Position numbers and translations under genes: made by a program. Positions 38,806 through 49,559 of a stretch of DNA of 64,000 nt are shown in pieces. Below the pieces are notes generated by a model. It saw nothing but the letters and a program-made list of their open reading frames with translations, had not been told where the DNA came from and made no database searches. Origin of the DNA: Latrodectus hesperus (taxonomy: Eukaryota > Arthropoda > Arachnida > Araneae > Theridiidae); contig JAJQOW010000014.1 in assembly GCA_037975125.1 (NCBI GenBank), forward strand, positions 23,831,914-23,895,913, in the 5' to 3' direction. Positions within the stretch are counted from its first letter, which is position 1. Every line of letters starts with the position of its first letter.

Positions 38806-38847
38806 CAATCTTTAAATGTTGGGAGTGTTATTTCATGAGATTGATCC
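38806..38847 (-). CDS. possible short exon upstream of the Trp/Cys-rich exon
   Basis: Acceptor TTTCATAATCATTAG precedes it and a consensus donor (GATTG before gtaagt) follows. The 42-nt frame reads DQSHEITLPTFKD plus TG, which would give Trp. Phase 2 at both ends. It joins in sense, but not in phase, to WIDGEVCYW at 38325. Confidence 0.36.
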
Positions 38848-39450
38848 CTAATGATTATGAAATAAAAATTATGGAGTTCCTATTTGTAATTTGGACAGCT
38901 GCTTTCAAAAATTTGCTTTTATAGTTTTCAAAGCAAGTCAAGAAATAATTGATATACATTATTTTTCTAGTTTTATATTCTAACATCTTTGTTTGCTGAT
39001 GGGAATTTTGTCATCATGCAAAAATTTGTCACATGTCAATTATAGAAGATTATTCAGCTCATACCTATTTTTTACAATGTATGCAAAATTTAAATAAACT
39101 TACACTTTAAAGATAAGTTAATGATTTCTTATCACAATAAGGATTTGGTCATTTTTAAGATTTGAAGAGATTTTTTACACACTGCCAATTTTGCTAATTG
39201 TAACACAACCCAATTAACAATTAAGTTCACCAGCTTATAAAATATGTGTACTTAAAAAACAATATCTTTTATGATACTTTTTCACTATACCCCATCAATA
39301 ATCCCAGTAATGGGAAAGATAAAAAAATCATAAATTACTGTGCTAAATATTCAAATTCCATTGAGTATTGTTTAAAAAGGTTTACATTTTTAGAAAATAC
39401 AAAAAATAATACAAACCGCTTATTTACATTTTTTGCACACAAGATTTAAT
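38848..39450. other. A+T-rich spacer
   Basis: Searched for further minus-strand exons of the 37-39 kb gene. None could be supported. Confidence 0.45.
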
Positions 39451-39454
39451 TAAA

Positions 39455-39565
39455 CAGGGACCTACAGTTTAAAATAAATTCTGAACTATTATCCAAGTCT
39501 AAGGTAGGATTCAAACCCACAAACTGTAAACCAAAGCTATTTTTTAACGTTCCAAAGCAGGTGTA
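39455..39565 (-). mobile_element. tRNA-derived SINE fragment
   Basis: On the minus strand a B box (GGGTTTGAATCC) is followed by TACCTTAGACTTGGAT and later CTGTAGGTCCCTG. The same order occurs in the plus-strand SINE at about 51.38 kb (TTTGAATCCTACTTCAGACT and TGTAGGTTCCGG), so both belong to one family. Confidence 0.6.
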
Positions 39566-39609
39566 TAATGGAAAAGTACCTTTTACATTCTGTTCAGTAT
39601 AAGAATTTA

Positions 39610-40149
39610 GGAACTTTTTCACTTCGCCGGCGCAAATCTCAACAAGCGAAAATTAAGTTGTTAATTGGCGACAACACACAGTATACGCATACAAATTTTT
39701 AAATAATGTTGTACATAAAATTTTTAACATTTATTTACATAAATGTTGTTTTCGTGTTCACGCTATGCGTGGAATGATGGGTGCCAGAGCCTCAATTTAT
39801 TTACTTAGTATATTATATTACTATTTATCAGGTGATGCATATTTTAAAATCTTCTTATTTTTTAAAAGTATTTTTTATATGAATTTGTTACGATTCTTAT
39901 CTTTTAAGATATATTTTTAAAATCCGATTTTTTCTAGAGAGATTTTATGAAATTATTAAATTTGTATACATAGCATAAAATTATGAAATGGAAAAAAAAG
40001 GAGTCGAAATAAAGTTGTTGACAGTAAAAGGCCATCACATGTTTTGGAAACATAGCAGTAAAAGGTTACAAGTAGAGATATTCTCTCTAGCGTCGGTTGT
40101 ATAATTTTTGGCGACTTTATCGCCTGCGCCGGCGAAATGGAAAAGTACC
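39610..40149. mobile_element. 540-bp MITE with 24-bp inverted ends
   Basis: The left end reads GGAACTTTTTCACTTCGCCG and continues GCGC. The right end, reverse complemented, reads GGTACTTTTCCATTTCGCCG and continues GCGC, so the arms match apart from a few bases. The interior has no coding frame. GGCGACTTTATCGCCTG near the right end is echoed at 33.72 kb, suggesting a second, decayed family member. Confidence 0.7.
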
Positions 40150-40172
40150 AAAATTTATTTTTACATTTTCTT

Positions 40173-40176
<4 letters not shown>

Positions 40177-40242
<66 letters not shown>
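40177..40242. repeat. (TA)n microsatellite
   Basis: About 65 bp of AT/TA, about 30 bp beyond the MITE end. Confidence 0.94.
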
Positions 40243-40245
<3 letters not shown>

Positions 40246-41230
40246 ATTACCCTATACAGGAAGTTGATTTCAACAACATGGATTAGTGGCAACTGGTTTT
40301 AATTATCATAATAGTTAAAATCCTAGGATAGCCCACACCCTTGGCAACAAAATGAAAAAAAGCAATCGTAAAAATCATCCAACCAACATAATAATTGTAG
40401 ATTATTAATATTATAGGTTTAACATCAAAAATATTGAACAAACTAAGCAAAATTTCAAACTAAAATTTATTCATATTATTTAAAATATATTATTATTTCC
40501 AATGTTTATTTTAACTTAATTTTACAAACACAAAAATTAACTTTACAACATACAATATTATAGAATTAAATAAATGGACATCTTAAAGATATGTATCTTT
40601 TATTTATTTAAAAGAATTCATAGTATCCTGTTAAAGAAAAAAAGATATAAATAATTACAAGTAACATTAAATAAACCTACAGAAAAAGTATATATATAAA
40701 TAACACAATGATTTTCAAATATTGCCACCACGCATGCATAGACTTATTAATAAGTCTGTGTATGATTCTAATTTCTTTCAAATTCAATGGTAAATGCTAC
40801 AGCCATTGTCCAGCCAACAATGGTTTTGTGCACAATTTGTGGTAAAAAAACAGTGACCATTTCATGTAGAAGTTATTGGGTGCAGACTGCTGAAAATATT
40901 CAGTGTAAAGATAAAAACCAATGAAACCGGTGAATGGCCACATACCATTGAGTCTCAGCTACTAGGGTATCGATGGGGGTCAAGGCACATTTTAAAAAAC
41001 ATCTTTGATAAAGAAAACATTAAACAGTTTGTTGATTAACAACAAATTAAACAGTAACGATTAAACTTCAAGAATCAAAGTTTTAAAATATATTGGAATT
41101 AAGGAAATTTAATCTCAATTAGTAAATTCTAAATAAAAAAGCAATTAAACAGTTCAGAAAATAGGTGGCCTTATTGGATTTAACTTGCTATGCTATATTT
41201 TGGAAGAATCTTGGCATGTCCAAAATTGGT
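40243..41230. other. spacer
   Basis: An 18-bp perfect palindrome (AGACTTATTAATAAGTCT, 40740-40757) and a slightly G+C-richer block at 40.78-40.99 kb are visible, but no identifiable gene. Confidence 0.4.
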
Positions 41231-41234
41231 AGTG

Positions 41235-41430
41235 ACTTGGCTACTTTTATATGACCAATAACAGATTATTATGACATTAAGAAAAATTTGGCAAATTGGT
41301 CTAATATTGGCTTATCTTGGCATTTTTTACATTAGGGAAAACTTGGCTCCCATTATATGACCAATATGGACTTTACTTAGTATGCCCAATATTGGAGAAA
41401 ACTTGACACTCATTATTGGACCAATCTATT
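41235..41430. repeat. degenerate tandem repeat, about 53-60 bp unit
   Basis: Units contain ACTTGGC...TTATATGACCAATA (41235), a weaker TTGGCAAATTGGTCTAATAT (41288), ACTTGGCTCCCATTATATGA (41341) and ACTTGACACTCATTATTGGA (41401). Recurrent CCAATA/TATTGG words make it locally self-complementary. Confidence 0.6.
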
Positions 41431-41439
41431 TTGCTATTT

Positions 41440-43010
41440 GGGATAAGTGGATGAAAATATGGAGAAAACATTTTTATCAATAATTGTAAAGTCACCATAA
41501 AGCAAATTCAACAAAATCTAAGGGTTTCCACAAGAAAAATCACTTGTGAAACAAAAATAAGTGCAAACCAATCACAGCAGTCAATAGTAAAACAGTTTGA
41601 CCTGGGGCCTGAACAGCTACCAGGCGCTTCGGTATGTGGTGGATCACCGAACGTCCTGTAGGAATGACAGGATAGCCTTGAATATAGAATCAGAGGCCCC
41701 GAACCAGCTCCCGTAAACCCTGGTATTATGCGATCCGTGCCTAGTGCTAATTGGCACCGCGGTTTTGGTGTCTTAACGGAGCCTCTCGTTGCCTGGCAAA
41801 CTTCTAGAGTAATTTGCCTTGCCCAGTATCTCAGGCAATGCTGGGTGGACTTATATTACTTGAGCTTATAAATTGTTATCTTGTGGCTGAAAAGACACAA
41901 AAAATAACAAACCTTTCTGCATCTGCAGGTGATGCCTCTGAAGTAGACCTTGCTGAAAAAGACAAGGGAACTCAGAGGCAGTCTTGTAAAGGGCCAGTAA
42001 TGAATCCTTCACTTGAGGTAGGAATGACCTCCAACCATCTTCTGGTGAAAGTCAGGAAGCTATCCGTAGTATGACTGACTCTCTGACCAGATGGGACTGT
42101 TTCAGCAAGACCCTATCTGCTGGAAATGTCATACGCAAGAGAAAACGGCAGAGCATATCATTTATTAATGCGAGGCTCTTCTCTCCCTAGATTAACTTCT
42201 TTAGGCATCAACCATACTAGAGAGTTACACCTAGACTCCATTAAAGGGTTATCGGACTTTATTAATAAAGTGGGTGACCCGAGCAACTGGAACTAGGAAA
42301 CATTGGGTTTGGAGTTAATGGTACAAAATGCTGATAAAAGCAGAGGTGCCCAATGACATACAAACCCAATTCTAAGAAGAAGAAGAAGAAAACAGTTTGA
42401 ACTGAACACTTAAAAATTCCATTAAGTTCAGCTTCTCACTGAAGAAAACAAACTTGTCTGGCCAACAAACATGTTGCCCAATCAAGATGGCAAAAAATTT
42501 GTAAGGTGGGTCACAATTCAGTGCTGTTAGAGATTCCTTTACACTGATGAGAAGCACTTTACTACTCAATAAGCTCTTAACTTCAGAATGGAAGGATCTG
42601 ATCCTTAAAGACTTTTAGCACCTCAGAGGCTCTTGACTAATGCCAAAATTGAAAGTCAGTCATGGTCTTAATCGGTGCAAACAGCAAAATAGCTTTGATT
42701 TAGCAAAAAGTTTATCAGTGAGATATTCTAAAAGTGGTTGTTCTTTCTTAGGAGAAAAAGTACTTTGACAATGCAAACTGAACATTTCACAAATGCAAAA
42801 AGATAGTGATTCAAGGTACATTTTCTAGACATGATATCATTAAAGAATGGCTATCCTCTAGATCTCAATCCCATGAATAATAGTGTGGTTCATTTTGAAG
42901 TCTATGGCCCACACTAAGCCACACAAAAAAAAAGTTTGGACACTAAACAATAACATCAACAGAATTGGGATAGATTAAAAATAGAAAATTTGTGGTCTAC
43001 TGATAAAAAT
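41440..43010 (+). mobile_element. decayed Tc1/mariner transposase, split by a retroposon
   Basis: Plus-strand pieces include RVSTRKI before 41600 and, after 42400, TDEKHFT (first catalytic Asp context). About 500 bases on come IIKEWLSSRSQ, a decayed WP-SRSPDLNP, then SLWPTLSHTKKSLDTK and WDRLKIENLWSTDKNFHLCI, which follow the mariner C-terminal order. Stops and frameshifts are frequent. The retroposon at 41601-42388 interrupts it with a 12-bp target-site duplication, so this element is older than the retroposon. Confidence 0.62.
41601..42388 (+). mobile_element. 0.79-kb LINE-derived retroposon, copy 2 (nested in mariner)
   Basis: The same element as 31743-32513 in opposite orientation. The 12 bases AAAACAGTTTGA flank it at 41589-41600 and 42389-42400. 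It starts CCTGGGGCCTG at the same relative point as copy 1, then the G+C-rich leader, a frame MPCPVSQAMLGGLILLELIN (41814-42074) and a Cys/His block (CWKCHTQE). It ends in a (GAA)n tail near 42375. It has an extra stretch of about 25 bp before the first frame and a frameshift that splits it differently from copy 1. Confidence 0.85.
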
Positions 43011-43828
43011 TTCCATCTTTGTATTGCTTCAAAAGACAAATAAAATAACCAAATAAATTTATTCATAAAAATCTACTCTGATTTTTAGTCGATATATTTT
43101 GCTATTTATTTTTAAAAGTTGAACTGAAAATTGCTCATCCAGGTTTGTTTTTTTAATCTCACAAATTTAAAGCCAGCTTTTATCTTATTATTTGCTTATA
43201 TCTAATAAAGTAATTTAACAAGCATTTAATTTAGCTAATGTATTGAAACTTACACTATAAATTTTATGATTTAAATACATTTTTAATGCATCAATAAATT
43301 GTAATAAACAATTATAATTAATTTCTACTTATCTTATCAATTTAAATTGTAACATAATTATTTCATACACATATTTCCTATACATTAATTTTATGTTTAT
43401 TAACACAAGTGAAGAATTTTTTAAGTCTGTCTTGATAAAAATACAGTTAATTATTCTGTATAATCATGATTTTAACACATTTTATGTACAATTTATCATG
43501 AAAATATGAAAAAAGACCCTTAGAAGAGTGTGTTTTAAAAAATTCAGAAGAGAAAGCAGACATGTAAATATGTTATTTAACTCTAAGTTCTCTTATAGTC
43601 ATTATAAAGTTTACTCCAGTATTTATATACAATTTCTGAATAATTATTGTTTAAAATTAATTACAAAGATATAATTCATCTATAATGCTATATTTTGAAA
43701 AATATAAAAATCTGTTTGCATTCTAATATTTTCTAAATTCATGTTATTATAATAAATACTGATTTTACAAACAAATAAGAAAAAATTTCATACTTCAATT
43801 GTTAATCAAATCTTATTGAAAGCAAGAA
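43011..43828. other. A+T-rich spacer
   Basis: Nothing recognisable. Confidence 0.5.
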
Positions 43829-44814
43829 AAGTAATCCCTCATTTTTCGCTGTTAACGGGGACCAGAACCTTCCGCGAAAGCTGAAAAAAAATGAAGTAGG
43901 ATTTACCCCTAGAAATACTCATGTATGCAGGTACACAAATGTTTTAAAAATGTATACAGTATTTAAACTTTACGCATTTAAGACAAAGACTACAACAGTA
44001 TACATATTTACTTGAATGTGTCAGTGCTAATTAATAAGGTTAATTACAAAACCTTATACAGTAATAAACATCAATCAACATTGCTTTCTGAGAGTGGCAA
44101 AGAGTCTTGTGTTGGTGGGGGAGGAAAGGCTCTCACTTGACTCGTAGAAGCTTTAGACTCATTCAGAGACTCTTCAGCTGGAGGCACTGATGGTAGAACC
44201 AGGGGCATTACCTTGGAGAGAAACATGATGATGGATAGTTGTCTTTGTTTTTTTCTTTTCTTTCAAAATTCCTCTGGATAAGGACATAACCCCGTCAATG
44301 CAATTGTTTAACCTGACAGCTGGAACCATATTGTCGTCAGTGTCTTGGGCAAACTGTTACATAGCTTTTGCCATGTTGCAGATTCTCCAGGGTAGGCCAT
44401 GCTTTTCAGCTTCTTCTTCGCCTTTCTGACTTTGTCATCTACAGGAGTTCTTCACCACTCAGTTGGTTCGAGTAGGAATTGATAAGGGTGCTAATGTCTT
44501 TTGTCATGTCGATAAATTCTTTATTCCTTATGTGAGTCAGCCTCACCGTGCTTTCATTGGTCGATGTCGCACCAGAAAACAATCACTCGCCTTTATGAGA
44601 GCTAGTGGTATGTACTCTGAGTCAACTCCTCTCTTTGTTTGACATGCAGGGATCCTTCTGTCTCTCACACATAAACAGGTAACAACACTCCTTTCGACAA
44701 TGTGGCTGTCAACATGGTTGTATTTTTTCATTTTTAATGTTTGATGATTATTTTGGAAAAATCCATGAAGCACAAGCGGCAAAACATGGAGTGTGAAGTG
44801 GAGAGGGAACACTG
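43829..44814 (-). mobile_element. pogo/Tigger-like DNA transposon remnant
   Basis: The left end (AGTAATCCCTCATTTTTCGC, then GGGGACCAGAACCTTCCGCG) is the typical Tigger-type inverted end. The right end in reverse complement reads ACAGTGTTCCCTC. Inside, minus-strand pieces such as VDDKVRKAKKKLKSMAYPGE and LTTIW-QLS, with an acidic, Ser/Pro-rich stretch near 44.1 kb, look like the C-terminal part of such transposases. There is no intact frame, and about 1 kb remains of an expected 2 kb or more. Confidence 0.6.
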
Positions 44815-45996
44815 TATATAGAATAAGTTGTAACATATTCAATTTTTAAATAGAATATAAATTTTGTTTGTTGTTGATTTGTTTTTATTGAAAGAAAAGC
44901 TGTTATTTTAGTGATTTTTAAATAATTAACTACAAAATCAATGTACAGACAAATATTTTATATATTTTGATAATAAATTGTTATATCAAAAAAGTTGAGT
45001 CAGAAAATTTCATCAAAATTTGAAATAAATTTTATTATATTTGCTTAAACTTTTAAAAATATACAATTAAAATCATTTCACGATCTTATACAATTATTTG
45101 GTACTAAAGTAAAATTCTATCAACCAAGAAAAAAAAAAATTAGTGTTAAAGAATGCAATTTTTCACTATGAACAGAAAGCTATAAAACTTATTTATTTTT
45201 AAACAAGAGTATAATTCCTGTTAACAAGAATCTATACAAAAAGAATATTGGTTAATGGTTTCAACATTGTTGTTTTGACTGCACTTATTTTCATTCCAAA
45301 TGCATATCAAATTTTACATCATGTTATTGTAAAGTTTTTCACTTAAATAACTGGCATTGTCTTAGTATCTTGTAAGATAATGGATTTGGTAACATTAATA
45401 TTCCGAGTATATGTTCTTGTATTGCCATTTTGATATTCACAATTTTTTTATTATGAAATGCACACATATGTTGAGGGATATATATCGCATGAATCTTGTT
45501 GTTATTAATATTTTTTAAATTCGCACCAAACACATTACGCATATAGTAGGATTTTACCAAATAATTTTTGCTGCTGTTACTAAAACATGTATTTTTAATT
45601 AATTTATTTTAAGTATTTAATTTAAAGTATTTTTATGTTCAGTTATTTATGCAAATAAACTGTAGCATGACTTTTTTTATTGTATGTTTAACTTTTTGCT
45701 TTAATCACTAATTATGTACTTAAAAAGAATCTGAAAATATTTGTCATCAGTTTGGCAAAATTTGTATAATTTTCCTGGTCAACAAAATTTTACTTAAATA
45801 TCAATTTTTTTAAATATTATTTGCTACTAAAAAATAATTTTCTTAACTAAAAATTTGAATGAAAACAGTTTGTAAAAATTGTGATTATCAATCAATTAAA
45901 AATGTTTAAAACTGGCACACTGAACAATTGAAAAAAATTTTCAAAAGCCAGAGGTCAAAGTTCATATAAATTGATTGGGCATGTAAATTAGACAAC
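44815..45996. other. 3' flank of the TRAIP-like gene
   Basis: A+T-rich. Minus-strand AATAAA sequences at 45676-45681 and 45603-45608 are candidate polyadenylation signals for the gene ending at 45997. A 73-codon minus-strand frame at 45339-45560 has no motif. Confidence 0.45.
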
Positions 45997-47157
45997 TTAT
46001 GTACTTTTTTGTTTCTTCAGCATTGGAGACAATAATTTACAATGGTTAAAGGTAGATTTTGTTCTTTTACCAGTAGTTTTTTTCGGTAAATAATTTTTGC
46101 AGGTTTTATTTATAACAGAACCATGTCCTCCTAAGCCATTATATCCAATTCTTATTATAGAATCTTCTTGGAGAGGAAGAGTTGAAATCTTTGGAAGTTC
46201 TATGTTTTTATCTTTAAATATAGATACTTTTGAAGAGGTTGGCAATTCATCTTCCAAAATTCTTATACCAATTTTCTTTGAATGTTCAGCAAACTTTACT
46301 GTAATTGGGGAATAATCAACTTCATTTTCTGCATTATCTTTGGCAGAAACAGTTTGCTTACTATCAAAACTTAAGTTGCACTCAGAAGAAATCTGAAATG
46401 ATGACTCTCTTTTCTGTTTTTCCAGCATAGAAATATCATTTTTCAACTTTTTAATTAAATTTTGCAGTTGTGCTACATTTGAATTGAAGTGGTTGCATTG
46501 GTATTTCAATTGGAGTAATTCAGATTTAAGTCTCTTCTTTTCCTGTATAACTCTGTCAAGCTCTCGTTTCAAAATGGAACAATAAGAAGCTAATTTTTTC
46601 GCATTTTCATCGTTTGCATTTAATGAATAGCTGCTCAATTCTTTTTCTGCTTCAGACTGAGTACCATTAACAATTATTTTAACACCATTTAAATGTTCAT
46701 TTTCTAAATTTAACTGTCTGTTAATTTTTTCAAGTTCAGTAATTTTTGACTCCAATGATTTAATAAAATTTTTCTGTAATTTAGCACTTTTCAACTGATA
46801 TTCTAGCTTGCATTTCTCTTGCAAATAGACACTAGCTTCAGATTCTGCTTTTGCAACATAAATGGTTAGTTCTTCATTTTGGCTTCTAAGTTTTTTCAGT
46901 TCTTCCTCTTTTTCATGTAGTTCTGCTTTCAACGTGAAACAACTTTCACTATTCTGAGTTTCATCGCAAGTTATTTCATGAGGGTGAAGTTTTATAAGAC
47001 GATGCAAAGAAACTAATTGCCTGCACTCTGGGCAAGTTCCAGATTCTGAAATCCACTTCCTTATGCAATCTAAGTGAAACATATGTCCACATGGTGTGAC
47101 AGATATTGTTTTGAAGCCGTTAAAAATATCTGTACATATAGAACAATACCAAGGCAT
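45997..47157 (-). CDS. TRAIP: TRAIP / no poles RING-H2 E3 ubiquitin ligase
   Basis: A 386-residue, single-exon gene. The start is the ATG at 47157 (MPWYCSICTD), which aligns with the vertebrate start MPIRALCTICSD. RING-H2 ligands are C5, C8, C23, H25, H28, C31, C42 and C45. A long coiled coil follows from about residue 75 to 260, including YCSILKRELD, like the YC-x-SLK-x-E segment of TRAIP. IRIGYNGLGGHG near residues 336-347 matches the conserved TRAIP motif GFDGLGG. In other animals TRAIP ubiquitylates stalled or terminated replisomes, and Drosophila no poles is needed for early embryonic genome integrity. The human C-terminal PCNA-binding box is not evident: the end reads KLLSPMLKKQKST. The protein is shorter than human (469). 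The gene is divergent with an FBXL6-like gene; start codons are 1.06 kb apart. The lack of introns is unusual in this genome context, so an old retrocopy that stayed intact is possible. Confidence 0.92.
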   Translation of the reverse strand: MPWYCSICTDIFNGFKTISVTPCGHMFHLDCIRKWISESGTCPECRQLVSLHRLIKLHPHEITCDETQNSESCFTLKAELHEKEEELKKLRSQNEELTIYVAKAESEASVYLQEKCKLEYQLKSAKLQKNFIKSLESKITELEKINRQLNLENEHLNGVKIIVNGTQSEAEKELSSYSLNANDENAKKLASYCSILKRELDRVIQEKKRLKSELLQLKYQCNHFNSNVAQLQNLIKKLKNDISMLEKQKRESSFQISSECNLSFDSKQTVSAKDNAENEVDYSPITVKFAEHSKKIGIRILEDELPTSSKVSIFKDKNIELPKISTLPLQEDSIIRIGYNGLGGHGSVINKTCKNYLPKKTTGKRTKSTFNHCKLLSPMLKKQKST

Positions 47158-48220
47158 TTTCAAAGCTTTATTCCGATTTCCAATAGGAAAGTATAATATT
47201 TTATGTTAACAAGTTCCAAAATTTTCAGTAAATAATATGAACTTTATTTCTGTTTCTATATGATAAAGAAATATGATGTGTTATACAGCAGAGAAATATA
47301 AAAATTTAATCCACCATTATAAAACCTTGTTTTTTCATATAAAGTCCGTACAGTTGCACTTTATACTTTACTATGTTGATGCCATGATGCTAAATTTTCC
47401 ACACTTTTGTTTAAGATTATTTTCATGTTTACCATCAAGGTTAAAGCGAAATTAAAAAAATAAAAGACGAATTGCAGTAATTAATAATATCAACGATCTC
47501 CGTGACATCATAATTCATATTCATATTAAGAGCGCTTTTCGATGCACACAAATTATAACGATATACTTATGTCAATTTCTATTTTTTTAATAAAATAATT
47601 TCGGAATAGTTACTCCACTCATATAAGGGGAAAAAAATGTAAACCATCTGTATTAGTAAAATTTAGCAGTATTATAAAGTAAAATATACTACTGATGTAA
47701 ATCCTGAGTTTTTATTGAAATGAGTATTTATCTTTTAAATTAACGAATCTGTCAAATTTGAACTAAAAATTAAGCAGTTGCTTAGTGGCATTTACTTAAA
47801 CATCGCAAAGTTACGGGAATTCTGATTGTTTTCTGGTTTGTGTGTGAGTGTGTGTGCACTTTATATGGTTCAAAAATGCGCTACGGGAAAGGATATCTTT
47901 ATCAGTCTTTGAGACAAATTTATTGACAAAATTATATGAAATTAGCTGAGGAATTGTGTGGTGTCATAGAAGGCGCTAAAATTTGCGTCAATTTTAAATC
48001 ATTCTCTTTTTATGCTCATATAAAGATCATTACTTATTTTCTCCTATTCATAATTTAGATTTATTCTGAAATAAACCAATGAAAAAAAGACTTAGTACTA
48101 CAATATTTCCTCATTTTTCAAGATATTTGTTTCATGAGAAAGTCTGAAACTGCTAAATTTAAAATATGTAGCACGAACTGACAAATTGATTTCACTAACA
48201 ATTGTATCTAAATTGCAAAA
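47158..48220. promoter_or_regulatory. spacer between divergent genes, likely bidirectional promoter
   Basis: About 1.06 kb separates the start codons of the TRAIP-like and FBXL6-like genes. The stretch is A+T-rich and shows no clear TATA box placement. The call rests on gene arrangement only. Confidence 0.5.
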
Positions 48221-49450
48221 ATGGCTTATATATTCGACCTTCCTGAAGAAATATTATTAAAAATTTTTAAATTTTATATAGAAATCGAAAAGCAAAGAAA
48301 ACTAATTTCTTGCATTGGAGAAGTTTGTAAACAATGGCGCCGGCTTTCCGTTGAACGAGATTTATGGTATAAATGTGATGGTTCATTAACAAATCATCAA
48401 TTGAGCAAATTATGTAAGTCCGGTAACATGAGGCATGTTAAAGAACTTATTCTAGGTAAAAAAACAAACATGAAGAGTTTACCTGAATTATTTAGATACT
48501 TGTCTAATTTAAAGTCGATTGATTTTTCAAATGTGAAATGTGTAACTTCTGATTGTATGTCCTCTCTCGGTGAACATATCCATAATTTAAGGGAAATAAA
48601 ATTTTCACGAAATTTGAATTATGCACATTATAGTATTAGTCCCAAATTTATGTATAACTTCTTGGAATTTAGAGGTGCATACCTTATTGTGCTTGATATA
48701 TCCCACACAGATATTTCATGTTTATCCAAACTTTTGTTATTAGTTTCAAAATCCTGTTTCTGTCTTCAGGAGCTGTTGATTTATAATGTTCAAATTCATG
48801 GAGGATCCAAGTTTCCTTTAGATGCTGTACAGAATGGTTGTCCTAATATCAAAGTCTTACGTTTGGATTTTCAAATTGCTTTTACAAATCACCAAACTGC
48901 TCAATTACCGGGATTCCCTGCATTAGAAGTATTTACTCGTTCAAGTGTCGATGACTGTTATTTTAGCGACCAAGAACTAAATAATGTGCTTTTCAGATCT
49001 TCACAGTTAAAGGTTTTAGACATTAGGGGTTGCAAAAGGATTTCGATAGGTGCCATTTTATCGCTCCCAGCTACAGATTTAGAAAAATTATTTATTTCAT
49101 ATACCAATTTACACTCTACTGAGAGATTAAGTGAAATACTTGAGAAATGGAATGAAAGTCTCAGTATTTTAGATCTTTCTAGAATGAAATCCAGATTTTT
49201 TGATGCTGTATTGATAAACATTTTTTCTGGTGGAAGATTGCCTAAGTTGGAATGTCTTGATTTAAATAATACAAATGTTTCAGCCAAAGCAGTGATAATG
49301 ATTATTCAAAACTGTGAAAACTTGACTATTTTAAATCTAACATCATGTCGCAATGTTGGGCGAGGTTTTATGCGAAATCATTGTGGTAAAATGGAGTTAA
49401 AAAAATTGCTTGATCAGTTATCTGACATTTCTTATGTGGAAGTTATGTAA
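48221..49450 (+). CDS. FBXL6: F-box and leucine-rich-repeat protein, FBXL6-like
   Basis: A 409-residue single-exon frame. The ATG sits in a good context (AAAATGG) and the start cannot be further upstream without crossing stops. Residues 4-50 form an F-box (FDLPEEILLKIF, then CKQWRRLSVERDLWYKC), which binds Skp1. Irregular LRRs follow from about residue 70 (LKSIDFSNVKCVTSDCM, LIVLDISHTDI, LKVLDIRGCKRIS, LECLDLNNTNVSAKAVIMII, LTILNLTSCRNVGRGFMRNH). The LNLTSCR-x-x-x-RG ending with a short basic and helical tail is what I recall of FBXL6 C-termini. As substrate receptor of an SCF ligase it would act with Cul1 and Rbx1. AATAAA at 49554-49559 is a likely polyadenylation signal, 104 bp past the stop. 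The FBXL6 orthology is moderate; another F-box/LRR gene is possible. Confidence 0.85.
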   Translation: MAYIFDLPEEILLKIFKFYIEIEKQRKLISCIGEVCKQWRRLSVERDLWYKCDGSLTNHQLSKLCKSGNMRHVKELILGKKTNMKSLPELFRYLSNLKSIDFSNVKCVTSDCMSSLGEHIHNLREIKFSRNLNYAHYSISPKFMYNFLEFRGAYLIVLDISHTDISCLSKLLLLVSKSCFCLQELLIYNVQIHGGSKFPLDAVQNGCPNIKVLRLDFQIAFTNHQTAQLPGFPALEVFTRSSVDDCYFSDQELNNVLFRSSQLKVLDIRGCKRISIGAILSLPATDLEKLFISYTNLHSTERLSEILEKWNESLSILDLSRMKSRFFDAVLINIFSGGRLPKLECLDLNNTNVSAKAVIMIIQNCENLTILNLTSCRNVGRGFMRNHCGKMELKKLLDQLSDISYVEVM

Positions 49451-49553
49451 TTCTATCTCTATAATGAGTTTTACTGTTTGCAAACAAATGCTTTGCAATG
49501 CAATTTGAAAAATATACCTAAAGATCAAAAATTCAGTATAATTTTCATTTATA

Positions 49554-49559
49554 AATAAA
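49554..49559 (+). terminator. polyadenylation signal AATAAA
   Basis: First AATAAA after the FBXL6-like stop codon. No transcript evidence is available. Confidence 0.5.

Noticed and set aside
45339..45560. 73-codon minus-strand frame downstream of the TRAIP-like gene
   Set aside because: A+T-rich, no motif, lies in the 3' flank.
46097..46315. Plus-strand frame inside the TRAIP-like gene
   Set aside because: Antisense shadow of a well-supported coding region.
48958..49287. 109-codon minus-strand frame
   Set aside because: Antisense shadow of the FBXL6-like LRR region.
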